NCBI RefSeq assembly: GCF_018200035.1
Contig: NZ_CP073581.1
Span: forward strand, 1,298,501-1,362,500
Reading direction: 5' to 3'
DNA from: Sulfitobacter albidus
Lineage (GTDB): Bacteria > Pseudomonadota > Alphaproteobacteria > Rhodobacterales > Rhodobacteraceae
Length of the DNA stretch: 64,000 nt
The translations under genes were made by a program, and so were the position numbers. Positions 25,773 through 34,859 of this stretch are shown piece after piece. Under the pieces are notes generated by a model. That model ran no database searches. It saw only the letters and a list, made by a program, of their open reading frames with translations, and was not told where the DNA came from. Positions within the stretch are counted from its first letter, which is position 1, and the number at the start of each line of letters is the position of its first letter.

Positions 25773-28535
25773 TCATTCCTCCGGCGGCAAATCCTCTGCT
25801 CCGGCCTCATCTTCATCCCCCTGATCGGCAATCCAGGCGACGGACACGACGCTTTCGTTCTTGGCGGTGTTGAACACCTTGACCCCACCGGCCCCGCGCG
25901 AGCGGAAGGAAATCCCTTCCACCGGCACGCGGATCGACTGCCCCTTGGACGTGGCCAGCATGATCTGATCCGACATCTCGACCGGGAAGCAGGCCAGAAC
26001 GGGGCCATTCGCCATCGCCTTGGTCCATGCGGTCACGCCCATGCCACCGCGCCCGCGCACCGGGTAGTCGTGCGAGGACGAAATTTTCCCCGCGCCGCCG
26101 GAGGTCACGGTAAGGATCAGATCCTCCGCCGCCGACATCTCGGCGTAGCGTTCGGTGCTCAGCTGGCCCGCAGCGGCGGTTTCTTCCTCGTCGTCGGTGG
26201 GCTCTTCCTCGGTCAGACCGGCCATCAGGCGGCGTTGTTTGAGATAGGCGACACGCTCTTCGCTGGTCGCCTCGAAATGGCGGATCACCGACATCGACAC
26301 GACCCGGTCCCCATCGCCCAGCTTGACCCCGCGCACGCCGGTCGAATTCCGGCTGTTGAAAATCCGCACGTCCGTCGCCGGGAAGCGGATCGCGCGGCCC
26401 GCGTCCGTGACCAGCATCACATCGTCGTCGTTGGAGGCGATGCGGGCGTTGATCAGGCTCCAGCCGGCGCTGTCACCCTCGAATTTCATCGCGATCTTGC
26501 CGTTGCGCATGACGTTGGTGAAATCAGACAGCTTGTTGCGCCGCACGGTGCCCCTGTCGGTGGCAAAGACGACCTGCAGATCGTCCCATTCGGTCTCATC
26601 CCGGTCGACGGGCATAATCGCGGCGATGGAGACGCCGGTGGGGATGGGCAGAATATTCACGATCGCCTTGCCCTTGGACGTGCGCGCGCCCTGCGGCAGG
26701 CGCCATGTCTTGAGCTTGTAGACCATGCCGTCGGTGGTAAAGAACAACAGCTGCGTGTGGGTATTGGCCACAAACAGCGTTGTCACCACGTCGTCTTCTT
26801 TCAACGCGCCGCCAGACACGCCCTTGCCGCCGCGCCGCTGCGCGCGGAAGTCGGCCAACGGCGTGCGTTTGATGTAGCCACCCGAGGTCACGGTGACGAC
26901 CATATCCTCGCGCGCGATGAGGTCTTCGTCCTCCATATCGCCGGACCAGTCGACGATCTCGGTGCGGCGGGGGACGGCGAACTGATCCTTCACCTCGGCC
27001 AGTTCGTCCGCGATGATCTGCATGATCCGCTCGCGCGAGCCAAGGATTTCGAGGTATTCCTTGATCTTCGAGGCCAGCTCTTCCAGCTCGTCGGTGACTT
27101 CCTTCACGCCGATCTGGGTGAGGCGTTGCAGGCGCAGCTCAAGGATCGCGCGGGCCTGTGTTTCCGACAGGTTGTAGGTGCCGTCGTCGTTGGCGGTATG
27201 GGTGGGGTCGTCGATCAGCGCGATGTATTGCAGGATCGATTCCGCAGGCCAACGGCGCGTCATCAGCTTTTCGCGCGCCTCGCCCGCATCTGCGGAGGAT
27301 CGGATGGTCTGCACCACTTCGTCGATGTTGGTGACGGCCACAGCCAGACCGCAGAGGATGTGGCTGCGCTCGCGCGCCTTGCGCAAGAGGTAGGCCGTGC
27401 GGCGCGCCACCACATCTTCGCGGAAGTCGATGAAGGCGGTCAGGAAGCCGCGCAGGTTCAGCGTTTCGGGCCGCCCGCCGTTCAACGCCAGCATGTTGCA
27501 GCCGAAATAGGTCTGCATCGGCGTGAAGCGGAAGAGCTGGTTCATCACCACTTCGGCAGTGGCGTCGCGCTTGAGCTCCACCACCACGCGCACGCCGTTG
27601 CGGTCGGATTCGTCCTGCACATGGGCGATGCCGTCGATCTTTTTCTCGCGCACCTGCTCGGCGATCTTTTCGATCATAACCGATTTGTTCACCTGATAGG
27701 GGATTTCATCAATGATGATGGCCCAGCGGTCCTTTCGGATCTCCTCCACCCGTGTCTTGGCGCGCACGATGACGCTGCCGCGGCCCTCAAGGTAGGCTTT
27801 GCGCGCGCCGGAGCGGCCCAGAATGATGCCGCCGGTGGGGAAATCGGGGGCGGGGATATAGTCGATCAACTGTTCGATGCTCAGATCAGGCTCTTTAATG
27901 AGCGCGAGGGTGGCATCGACCACTTCGCCCAGGTTATGGGGCGGAATGTTGGTCGCCATGCCCACGGCAATCCCGCCTGCGCCATTGACCAGCATGTTGG
28001 GAAAGCGCGCGGGCAGGACGGTCGGCTCGAGGTCCTTGCCGTCGTAATTGTCCTGAAAATCGACGGTGTCGCGGTCGATGTCTTCCAGCAGATAGGCGGC
28101 GGCCTTTTCCATGCGCACTTCGGTATAGCGGTAGGCGGCGGCACGGTCGCCGTCCATGGAGCCAAAGTTGCCCTGACCGTCCAAAAGCGGCAGCGACATC
28201 GAGAAATCCTGCGCCATGCGCACCAGCGCGTCGTAGATCGCGCTATCGCCGTGCGGGTGGTATTTGCCCATCGCCTCGGCCACGGGGCGCGAGGATTTGC
28301 GGTAGGGTTTGTCGGCGGTATTGCCGGTCTCGTGCATGGCATAGAGGATGCGGCGGTGCACCGGCTTCAACCCGTCGCGCAGATCGGGGATCGCACGGGA
28401 GACGATCACGCTCATCGCGTAGTCGAGATAGCTTGTGCGCATCTCATGCTCGATGGTGACCGATGGACCGTCGTAGGCGGGGCGTTCGGGCGGCATTTCG
28501 CCTTGCGGATCAGGGGTTTCGGGGGTGTCGCTCAC
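25773..28535 (-). CDS. gyrA: DNA gyrase subunit A
   Basis: GyrA cuts and rejoins DNA to introduce negative supercoils. The 920-residue protein has the breakage-reunion domain with catalytic Tyr137 ([11 protein letters not shown]), followed by six beta-pinwheel repeats with a GyrA box (QRRGGKGVS). The quinolone-resistance region [17 protein letters not shown] keeps Ser98 and Asp102, matching the sensitive Ser83/Asp87 of E. coli. The pinwheel domain has an acidic insert ([12 protein letters not shown]) and an acidic tail. The GTG start 28535 follows GGGACATCAC; a promoter lies 45-73 bp upstream. Confidence 0.97.
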   Translation of the reverse strand: MSDTPETPDPQGEMPPERPAYDGPSVTIEHEMRTSYLDYAMSVIVSRAIPDLRDGLKPVHRRILYAMHETGNTADKPYRKSSRPVAEAMGKYHPHGDSAIYDALVRMAQDFSMSLPLLDGQGNFGSMDGDRAAAYRYTEVRMEKAAAYLLEDIDRDTVDFQDNYDGKDLEPTVLPARFPNMLVNGAGGIAVGMATNIPPHNLGEVVDATLALIKEPDLSIEQLIDYIPAPDFPTGGIILGRSGARKAYLEGRGSVIVRAKTRVEEIRKDRWAIIIDEIPYQVNKSVMIEKIAEQVREKKIDGIAHVQDESDRNGVRVVVELKRDATAEVVMNQLFRFTPMQTYFGCNMLALNGGRPETLNLRGFLTAFIDFREDVVARRTAYLLRKARERSHILCGLAVAVTNIDEVVQTIRSSADAGEAREKLMTRRWPAESILQYIALIDDPTHTANDDGTYNLSETQARAILELRLQRLTQIGVKEVTDELEELASKIKEYLEILGSRERIMQIIADELAEVKDQFAVPRRTEIVDWSGDMEDEDLIAREDMVVTVTSGGYIKRTPLADFRAQRRGGKGVSGGALKEDDVVTTLFVANTHTQLLFFTTDGMVYKLKTWRLPQGARTSKGKAIVNILPIPTGVSIAAIMPVDRDETEWDDLQVVFATDRGTVRRNKLSDFTNVMRNGKIAMKFEGDSAGWSLINARIASNDDDVMLVTDAGRAIRFPATDVRIFNSRNSTGVRGVKLGDGDRVVSMSVIRHFEATSEERVAYLKQRRLMAGLTEEEPTDDEEETAAAGQLSTERYAEMSAAEDLILTVTSGGAGKISSSHDYPVRGRGGMGVTAWTKAMANGPVLACFPVEMSDQIMLATSKGQSIRVPVEGISFRSRGAGGVKVFNTAKNESVVSVAWIADQGDEDEAGAEDLPPEE

Positions 28536-28579
28536 GTGATGTCCCAGCTTGGCTGATGTGTTCTATATCTTGCGTCTGA

Positions 28580-28608
28580 CTATAACGCGAAGGGCAGATA
28601 GGGTGCAA
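28580..28608 (-). promoter_or_regulatory. Housekeeping-type promoter of gyrA
   Basis: On the minus strand TTGCAC (28608-28603) and TTATAG (28585-28580) are 17 bp apart, close to sigma-70 consensus, and lie 45 bp upstream of the gyrA start. Confidence 0.65.
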
Positions 28609-28685
28609 TGGCGCAAAGCACGGGCGTTTGGCAGCACAGTGCGCGAAGTGCCAACAGTTTGTTTTCATTGAAAAGTTAGTTTTTG

Positions 28686-28703
28686 CTGGCACAGTGGTCG
28701 CAT
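28686..28703 (+). promoter_or_regulatory. Possible sigma-54 promoter upstream of usg
   Basis: CTGGCAC (GG at 28688-28689) and TCGCAT (GC at 28700-28701) keep the invariant GG-N10-GC spacing of RpoN promoters; the -12 part has C in place of the usual T. It starts 23 bp before the ATG of usg. Weak evidence by sequence only. Confidence 0.3.
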
Positions 28704-28725
28704 CCACCCACAAAAGAGGTTGAAA

Positions 28726-28995
28726 ATGCAGGCCACAGAAACCGAATTGATGCTGAAGGGCTACGGGCTGACCACGGCGGAATTCTTTTACCGGATGCCC
28801 GACCATATCCATGTGCTCAACAGTTTTGTCTGGCAGGAGTATGATCTGGCGCCCGACCACCCGCGATTGTTCAAATTTGTCGACTTCTGGCAGCGCGAGA
28901 TTGACGGGCCGCTGCATTCGGTGCGCTTTTCGCATCGCAAGATGCTGTCGGACGGCCAATGGCGCCATGTGACGGGCGAATTCACCCTGCACTGA
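28726..28995 (+). CDS. usg: Usg family protein
   Basis: An 89-residue protein with the whole Usg family pattern: LMLKGYGLTTAEFFYRMPDH, SFVWQEYDLAPDHPRL, FVDFWQREIDGPLHSV and a C-terminal 'GEFTLH'. Usg is named from the Caulobacter tryptophan region and has no proven role. ATG 28726 follows AGAGG at 6 bases; the upstream TTG is not needed. Here it is a single gene, divergent from gyrA and not with trp genes. A possible sigma-54 promoter lies upstream. Confidence 0.88.
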   Translation: MQATETELMLKGYGLTTAEFFYRMPDHIHVLNSFVWQEYDLAPDHPRLFKFVDFWQREIDGPLHSVRFSHRKMLSDGQWRHVTGEFTLH

Positions 28996-29063
28996 CGACG
29001 CGACGTCAGGGGCGATTTCTGCGCGCGAGGCGGTAGGCTGTACGCCAAAGAGGAGGACAGCCC

Positions 29064-30121
29064 ATGCAACGCCTGTTGGTCGATCACAAGAACATCACCA
29101 AAACCCGGCTCGAAGAGGTCGCGGCCGCGGCGCTTGGCCCCGGTCAGGCGCGGCTGCGGCTGGATAATTTCGCGCTTACGGCAAATAACGTGACCTACGC
29201 GGCCTCGGGCTTTGCCATCGGCTATTGGCAGTTCTTTCCCACCGGGGAGGACGGGCAGGGGCTGGTGCCCGTCTGGGGCACGGCAGAAGTGGTCGAAAGC
29301 GATAGCGATGCGCTGGCCACCGGCACGCGGCTTTACGGGTTTTATCCCATGGCCGAAGAGCTGGTCATCACACCACAGGCGGACGGGCACGGCGGATTTG
29401 TCGATGCGGCGCCGCACCGGGCCGAGCTGCCGGCCGTCTACAACCGCTACACCCCGTGAAGGACGCAGGCGGCGATCACATGCGCGCGTTGTTGCAGCCT
29501 CTGCTGGCAACCTCCTATCTGCTGGATGACTGGTTGATGGACAACGATTGCTTTGGTGCGACGCAGATCGTCGTGGGGAGTGCGTCATCCAAAACCGGGC
29601 TGGGCCTGTGCAAATATCTCGCCGAACGCGACGGGCGCGCGTACAGGATCGTCGGGCTGACCTCGAAGGCCAATCGCGGTTTTGTCGAAGGGCTGGGCGC
29701 CTGCGATCAGGTGTTTTCCTACGATGAGATCGCGCAGCTGGCGCCCGAAGCATCCGTATATGTGGATATGTCGGGCAATGCCGAGGTGAAAAAGCAGGTG
29801 CACGCGACGCTTGGCCCGCTGCTCAAGCATTCCGCCGCCGTGGGCATCAGCCATTGGGACCAGTTCGAGCCACAGGTCGCGCTGGAGGGCGTGAAACCGC
29901 AATTCTTCTTTGCGCCCGCCCAGATTGCCAAGCGGCGCGAGGAATGGGGCCCTGGCGTGATCGAAAAGCAGATCACCGAGGCCTGGAAGCGGCTGGCGGC
30001 GGAGGCGGGCAGCTGGCTGAGCCTGCGCACCCACGCAGGCCTTGCCGCATCAGAGGCAGTGTATCTCGACCTTGCCCAAGGGCGCGCCGATCCGCGCGAT
30101 GGTCATATCGTGACGCTCTAG
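29064..30121 (+). CDS. DUF2855 family protein, frame broken once
   Basis: DUF2855 proteins resemble medium-chain quinone oxidoreductases. The N-terminal part (RLRLDNFALTANNVTYA, VPVWGTAEVVES, GFVDAAPHRAELPAVYNRY) runs from ATG 29064 to the C-run 29452-29455, then hits TGA. The rest (LLQPLLATSYLLDDWL, VVGSASSKTGLGL, VYVDMSGNAEV, FFFAPAQIAKR) continues in a second frame to TAG 30119-30121. One more C joins them into 352 residues without loss. The SASSKTG segment sits where a nucleotide-binding loop would be. The reaction is unknown. AGGAGG precedes the start. The stop is interleaved with that of the convergent kinase gene. Confidence 0.82.
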
Positions 30122-31161
30122 CGATCGGACAGTTTGGTCTGGCGGGGCACGTCGATACTGATCAGCGTGCCCTGCAATCCGCGCTCCAGCGACAGCTCGG
30201 CCCGCAAACCGCTGACCAGCTGGCGCACGATCCGCCCGCCGAGCGAGCCACCTTGCGGCCATTCGACCCCCTCGGCCATGCCGATACCGTCATCCGCGAT
30301 CTGCACCCGCAACACGTCGTTGCTCATGCGTTTGATGCGGACCTCGACCAGGCCGGATTCGCGCCCGACAAAGGCGTGCTGCATCGCGTTGGTCATGATC
30401 TCCGACACGATCAGGCCCAGCTGCGTCGCGGTCTCCATGGCCGTTTCGGTCTCATCGGCGTCGATATTCACCCGCACGCCGCTGCGCCCGTCGATATAGG
30501 CAATGGCGTTGGCCACACGGGTCAGATACGCGCCAAGGTTGACCCGGTCGCTGTTGCTGCCAGCGCGCTCGTGCACGGCGTTGATTTCTTCGTAAAGCAG
30601 TTGCAGCGTCTCGACACGCCGGGCGAGGGTTTCGAATTCCTTGCCGGCGGTCGCGGTGTTGTCGCGCGCCTGCAGACGGATCATGCCGATGATCATCGAC
30701 AGGTGGTTCTTTACCCGGTGCTGGATCTCGGCCAGCTGGTCCGGCACGGTCTCTGAGGCGGGTTCGTCGTTTTCGACGGTGGATTGCACGCCCAGCATAT
30801 AGGGGTTCACGTCTGCGTCCTCGTTGAGAGGGGTGAACAGCAGGCGATTGTAGAAAAGCGTGCCGTCCGCGCGGTAATTGCGCAGCACCACGGTGCAGGT
30901 TTCGCGGTTCTTGATCGCGGCGCGCAGTGTCTCGATGGCGGGCTGGTCGGTGTCATCGCCCTGCAAAAAGCGGCAATTGCGCCCGATGGCCATTTCGCTG
31001 CTGTATCCGGTCATCTCCTCGAACGCGCGATTAACGTAGATGATCGGGTTGTCCTCAAGAGAAGGATTCGTCAGGACAAAGGCATGCGACGTGTTCGTCA
31101 TCGCCGCGACCGCACCTGTGTGCGACATCTGCGCTGGTGCGCCATTTGTGTCTTTTGTCAT
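30118..31161 (-). CDS. LOV-domain blue-light sensor histidine kinase
   Basis: A 347-residue soluble kinase. Residues 20-130 form a LOV domain with the photoreactive Cys63 in GRNCRFLQG and flavin contacts in [12 protein letters not shown] and LGVQSTV. Residues 140-215 are a HisKA_2/HWE-type dimerisation domain with phospho-acceptor His148 ([13 protein letters not shown]). The ATPase domain shows the N box [14 protein letters not shown] and the G1 box DDGIGMAEG. Blue light should form a flavin-Cys adduct and change autophosphorylation. There is no response regulator beside it. ATG 31161 has GAGG 8 bases upstream; longer starts are possible. No transmembrane segment. Confidence 0.9.
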   Translation of the reverse strand: MTKDTNGAPAQMSHTGAVAAMTNTSHAFVLTNPSLEDNPIIYVNRAFEEMTGYSSEMAIGRNCRFLQGDDTDQPAIETLRAAIKNRETCTVVLRNYRADGTLFYNRLLFTPLNEDADVNPYMLGVQSTVENDEPASETVPDQLAEIQHRVKNHLSMIIGMIRLQARDNTATAGKEFETLARRVETLQLLYEEINAVHERAGSNSDRVNLGAYLTRVANAIAYIDGRSGVRVNIDADETETAMETATQLGLIVSEIMTNAMQHAFVGRESGLVEVRIKRMSNDVLRVQIADDGIGMAEGVEWPQGGSLGGRIVRQLVSGLRAELSLERGLQGTLISIDVPRQTKLSDR

Positions 31162-31244
31162 ATCACTCACCTCAAAGTTGTGCATTATCCTGCACGAAGC
31201 CGACTGGTTTTGACGGCTGTCCTTGCCGTTGTAAACGGACAAGG

Positions 31245-31260
31245 TGTCGCATACGCGACA
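31245..31260. promoter_or_regulatory. Inverted repeat TGTCGC-N4-GCGACA
   Basis: Perfect 6-bp arms with a 4-bp centre lie in the 192-bp divergent gap between the LOV kinase and frr, 85 bp before the kinase start. A second imperfect hairpin (CCTTGCCGT...ACGGACAAGG, 31221-31244) abuts it. It could be an operator for either gene; the protein partner is unknown. Confidence 0.4.
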
Positions 31261-31353
31261 GTTGGCGGAGGGGCGCGCAAGGTTGCTTTTCAAGGGGGCG
31301 CCAATGCAGTAGACCAACACTCCAACGAGACACGGCAAATGAGGCTTTGCGAT

Positions 31354-31917
31354 ATGGCTGACGATTTTATGCTCGATACCGACGATCTGGAACGTCGGAT
31401 GAAGGGGGCGATTGCCTCACTTCGAACTGAATTTGCGTCGCTGCGCACCGGCCGCGCCTCTGCCTCGATGCTCGAGCCGGTCATGGTGGATGCCTACGGG
31501 TCGATGACGCCGATCAACCAGGTGGGCACGGTAAACGTGCCGGAGCCGCGCATGGTGACAATCAACGTCTGGGACAAAGGGCTGGTGGGCAAGGTCGAAA
31601 AGGCCATCCGCGAGAGCGGGCTGGGCATCAATCCGCAGCTCAACGGCACGATCATCATGCTGCCGATCCCCGAGCTGAACGAAGAGCGCCGCACGCAGCT
31701 GACAAAGGTTGCGGGCCAATACGCCGAGAACGCGCGCGTCAGCATCCGCAACATCCGCCGCGACGGCATGGATCAGATCAAGAAGGCCAAGTCCGACGGC
31801 ATGTCGGAGGATGACCAGAAGTTCTGGGAAGGCGAGGTGCAGGACCTGACCAACAAGCTGATCGCAGAGATCGACACCCAGCTTGAGACCAAGCAAGCGG
31901 AGATCATGCAGGTTTGA
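31354..31917 (+). CDS. frr: Ribosome recycling factor
   Basis: RRF splits the post-termination ribosome together with EF-G. The 187-residue protein shows the standard pattern [45 protein letters not shown] and [19 protein letters not shown] 31354 (MADDFML) matches homologues; an ATG 15 bases upstream is also in frame. The usual upstream neighbour pyrH is not in the window; the LOV kinase gene takes that place in divergent orientation. frr is followed by a hairpin and a tandem repeat before uppS. Confidence 0.96.
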   Translation: MADDFMLDTDDLERRMKGAIASLRTEFASLRTGRASASMLEPVMVDAYGSMTPINQVGTVNVPEPRMVTINVWDKGLVGKVEKAIRESGLGINPQLNGTIIMLPIPELNEERRTQLTKVAGQYAENARVSIRNIRRDGMDQIKKAKSDGMSEDDQKFWEGEVQDLTNKLIAEIDTQLETKQAEIMQV

Positions 31918-32135
31918 AACAGCTTCTCGAAAACGCTCCAGTGGAGCGTTTTGCTGTTTCAAAGGGCGGAGCCCCGGAAGAGCGGCAAGCGCGGCGCCTG
32001 CAAGCAGAACGTTTTGCTGTTTCAAAGGGCGGAGCCCCGGAGGAGCGGCAAGCGCGACCTCCGCGAGCGACGCGTTTTGCACGCTTGAGCGATGCGGACA
32101 CCCGCGCCGCATTTCGCAAAGGATATCCCCCCTGA
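31914..32135 (+). CDS. Possible repeat-encoded mini-ORF between frr and uppS
   Basis: A 73-codon frame begins at TTG 31914, which overlaps the frr stop as TTGA, and ends with TGA at 32133-32135, immediately followed by the uppS ATG. It encodes two copies of [17 protein letters not shown] spaced 21 residues apart and a degenerate third. The exact fit between the two genes would allow translational coupling. No ribosome site is evident, and the opposite strand is also open across the repeat, so it may be only a consequence of a GC-rich repeat of 63 bp. Unknown function; doubtful gene. Confidence 0.25.
   Translation: MKQLLENAPVERFAVSKGGAPEERQARRLQAERFAVSKGGAPEERQARPPRATRFARLSDADTRAAFRKGYPP
31930..31952 (+). 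terminator. Hairpin with terminator character after frr
   Basis: A perfect 10-bp stem AAAACGCTCC / GGAGCGTTTT with loop AGT starts 13 bp after the frr stop. It ends in TTTT followed by GCTGTTTC, so it may terminate only part of the transcripts and attenuate uppS. Confidence 0.55.
31944..32091 (+). repeat. 63-bp tandem direct repeat, two full copies plus a partial third
   Basis: Copy 1 begins at 31944 (GAGCGTTTTGCTGTTTC...) and copy 2 at 32007 (GAACGTTTTGCTGTTTC...). The first 50 bp of each are almost identical and the last 13 differ. A partial copy starts at 32070 (ACGCGTTTTGC). The period is 21 codons, so frames are kept. Each copy holds a small hairpin GGGC-GGA-GCCC. It fills most of the frr-uppS gap. 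Confidence 0.85.
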
Positions 32136-32876
32136 ATGCCCGCTGATCCCGCTCCCGGTGTGACCGCCCCCGCGGGGGGGCCGCGTCACGTGGCCATTAT
32201 CATGGATGGTAACGGTCGCTGGGCGACCCAGCGCGGCCGCCCGCGACTATTCGGCCATCACGCCGGCGCCAAACGGGTGCGCGAAATCGTCGAGGCCTGC
32301 CCGGATCTGGGGGTTGAATACGTCACAATCTTTGCCTTCTCGACCGAGAACTGGAAGCGCACGCAGGTCGAGGTCGCGGGGCTGATGAGCCTCTTTCGCC
32401 GCTACATCACCAAGGAAATGCGCGCGCTGAGCGCCGAAGGCGTGCGGGTCCGGTTCATCGGGGACCGCGTGCGGCTGGATGACAAGCTGATCAAACTGAT
32501 GAACGAGCTTGAGGAAACCACCGCCCACAACACGCGTGTCAATCTGACGATTGCGCTCAACTACGGTGGCCGCGACGAGGTGGCACGTGCCACGAAACGG
32601 CTGGCACGCGATGTGGCCGAAGGTCGGCTCGACCCCGATAAAGTGGATGAAGAAACCCTTCCAAGGTATTTGGATACATATGTTTTGCCAGATCCTGACC
32701 TCGTGATCCGCACAAGTGGTGAGGCGCGGATTTCGAATTTTCTGCTCTGGCAATCGGCCTATGCGGAATATGAATTCATCGACACGCTCTGGCCCGATTT
32801 TACCGAAGAGGAATTCGGCCGGCTGTGCGCGTCCTACGGCAGCCGCGACCGTCGTTTCGGCGCGGTCAAGACCTGA
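32136..32876 (+). CDS. uppS: Undecaprenyl diphosphate synthase
   Basis: UppS condenses isopentenyl diphosphates in cis to the C55 carrier for peptidoglycan and O-antigen. The 246-residue protein has IIMDGNGRWA with catalytic Asp24, FGHHAGAKRVREI, FAFSTENWKR, ALNYGGRDE and the C-terminal VIRTSGEARISNFLLWQSAYAE-type block with the essential Arg/Ser/Glu residues. It opens the envelope operon uppS-cdsA-dxr-rseP, whose genes are 3-11 bp apart. Confidence 0.96.
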   Translation: MPADPAPGVTAPAGGPRHVAIIMDGNGRWATQRGRPRLFGHHAGAKRVREIVEACPDLGVEYVTIFAFSTENWKRTQVEVAGLMSLFRRYITKEMRALSAEGVRVRFIGDRVRLDDKLIKLMNELEETTAHNTRVNLTIALNYGGRDEVARATKRLARDVAEGRLDPDKVDEETLPRYLDTYVLPDPDLVIRTSGEARISNFLLWQSAYAEYEFIDTLWPDFTEEEFGRLCASYGSRDRRFGAVKT

Positions 32877-32887
32877 GGGAGAGGCGG

Positions 32888-33679
32888 ATGAACGGATCGG
32901 AAAAATGGTCGGACCTGACGGCGCGAATGGGGTCGGGGGCCGCGATGGTGCTGGTGGGGGCCATCGGCATCTACATGGGCGGCGATGTGTTTCACGCGCT
33001 TGTCGCGCTGATCTGTGCCGTGATGATCTGGGAGTTGGTCGGTATGCTGCGTCCCGATGCGCAAAACGGCCCGCTGTTGCTGGGGGTGCTGTCCGGGGCG
33101 GCGGTCTTTGCCTCGGTTTATCTGCCGGTCGGCTTTGCGCTGCCGGTCCTGCTGGCGCCGGCGCTGATCGGGTTCGGCCAGTTGGAGCACAACCGCACGA
33201 TCTACATGAGTTTCACTGTGATGATCCTGCTGTCGGGTTTCGGCATGATGCAGGTGCGCGACGAGATGGGCGTAGGCTGGATGCTGTGGCTTGTGCTGGT
33301 CGTGGTGGTGACGGATGTGGTGGGCTATTTCGCGGGCCGCGCGTTTGGCGGGCCGAAATTCTGGCCCAAGGTCAGTCCCAAGAAAACGTGGTCGGGCACG
33401 GCGGCAGGTTGGATCGGGGCGGGGGTGGTCGGTGCGATTTTCTCGGTCAACACCGGCGTCGGCACGCAGCTGATCGGGATTTCCATCGCGGTCTCGATGG
33501 CCTCGCAGATGGGCGACATCGCGGAATCGGGCATGAAGCGCAAGATGGGGGTCAAGGACAGCTCGAACCTCATTCCCGGTCACGGTGGCCTGATGGACCG
33601 CTTTGACGGGATGCTCGGCGCCTCGGTGTTCTTGCTGATCATCGGCCAGTTCATCGGCTTTCCGCCGGGTCTGGGCTAG
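32888..33679 (+). CDS. cdsA: Phosphatidate cytidylyltransferase
   Basis: CdsA makes CDP-diacylglycerol from phosphatidate and CTP for all phospholipids. The 263-residue integral membrane protein has about seven hydrophobic helices (for example AAMVLVGAIGIYMG and MLWLVLVVVVTDVVGYFAG). It ends with the family signature SGMKRKMGVKDSSNLIPGHGG followed by LMDRFDG, which carries the metal-binding acidic residues. The ATG at 32888 follows GAGGCG. It lies between uppS and dxr as in many Gram-negative bacteria. Confidence 0.94.
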   Translation: MNGSEKWSDLTARMGSGAAMVLVGAIGIYMGGDVFHALVALICAVMIWELVGMLRPDAQNGPLLLGVLSGAAVFASVYLPVGFALPVLLAPALIGFGQLEHNRTIYMSFTVMILLSGFGMMQVRDEMGVGWMLWLVLVVVVTDVVGYFAGRAFGGPKFWPKVSPKKTWSGTAAGWIGAGVVGAIFSVNTGVGTQLIGISIAVSMASQMGDIAESGMKRKMGVKDSSNLIPGHGGLMDRFDGMLGASVFLLIIGQFIGFPPGLG

Positions 33680-33683
33680 GCGC

Positions 33684-34855
33684 GTGCGGCGGGTCAGCGT
33701 TTTTGGGGCCACAGGCTCGATCGGGCAGAACACCATTGATCTGATCCGGCGGGATCGGGACGCCTATGAGGTCGTGGCCCTGACGGGGGCAAGCAACATC
33801 GCTCTGCTTGCGCAGGATGCAATCGAGCTGGGCGCCGAAATCGCCGTGACCGCCGATCCTGAACAGCTGGAAGATCTGCGCGCGGCACTTGAGGGCAGCG
33901 GCGTTGCGGCGGCGGCGGGCGAGGCCGCCATCGTCGAGGCAGCGCAGCGCCCCGCTGACTGGATCATGTCGGCCATCGTGGGGGCGGCGGGGTTGGCGCC
34001 GGGCATGGCCGCGCTGGCACAAGGCACGACGCTGGCGCTCGCCAACAAGGAATCGCTGGTCTGCGCGGGTGCGTTGTTGAAAGCCACGGCCAAGCGCCAC
34101 GGTGCGAATATCCTGCCCGTGGACAGCGAACATTCGGCGGTGTTCCAGGCGCTGATTGGCGAGGATATGGCGGCGGTCGAGCGGATCATCATCACCGCCT
34201 CGGGTGGCGCGTTCCGCGACTGGCCGCTGGAAAGGCTGGCGCAGGCCACGCTGGCCGAGGCGTCGAGCCATCCCAATTGGGATATGGGGCAGCGGATCAC
34301 GATCGATTCCGCGTCGATGTTCAACAAGGCGATGGAAGTCATTGAAACGCGAGAGTTTTTTGACGTATCCCCCACGCAGATCGAAGTGCTGGTGCATCCG
34401 CAATCCATGATCCACGCGCTGGTGGGGTTCAACGACGGCGCGCTGATGGCCCATGTAGGCCCCCCGATATGCGCCACGCGATCGGATTCGCGCTGCACCA
34501 CCCCGCGCGGCGGCACCTGCCGGTCGAACGGCTGGATCTGGCGGCCATCGGCACCTTTGAATTCCGCGCGCCCGATGAGGTTCGCTGGCCCGCCCTGCGC
34601 ATCGCGCGCGAGGTCATGCAGCGCGGCGGGCTGGCGGGCGCGGTGTTCAACGCCGCGAAAGAGACCGCGCTGGACGGGTTCATCGCGGGCGCCATCGGAT
34701 TTACGCAAATGTCGGATGTCGTGTCCGACACGCTGGAGCGGATCGAGGCGCAGGGCGGCCATATTGATGCCACCATGACCCTTGATAACGTGCGCAAAGC
34801 CGACCATCTGGCACGCAAGGCCGCAGGCACGGCCATTCAACAAATAGCAGGGTAG
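33684..34855 (+). CDS. dxr: 1-deoxy-D-xylulose 5-phosphate reductoisomerase, frame broken once
   Basis: DXR makes 2-C-methylerythritol 4-phosphate, the committed step of isoprenoid synthesis, with NADPH. From GTG 33684 the NADPH-binding start VFGATGSIGQNT, LANKESLVCAG, PVDSEHSAVFQ, ITASGGAFRDW and IDSASMFNKAMEVIE read in one frame. At the C-run 34460-34465 the frame slips after HVGPP, and DMRHAIGFALHHP plus the C-terminal domain continue in another frame to TAG 34853-34855. A seventh C gives 390 residues. No second isoprenoid route is visible and the gene sits in its normal operon, so an artefact is likely. Confidence 0.92.
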
Positions 34856-34859
34856 CCCA

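Noticed and set aside
26070..28556. 828-codon plus-strand frame opposite gyrA
   Set aside because: Antisense shadow of a GC-rich gene. The sequence is His/Val/Arg-rich without domains, and gyrA is certain.
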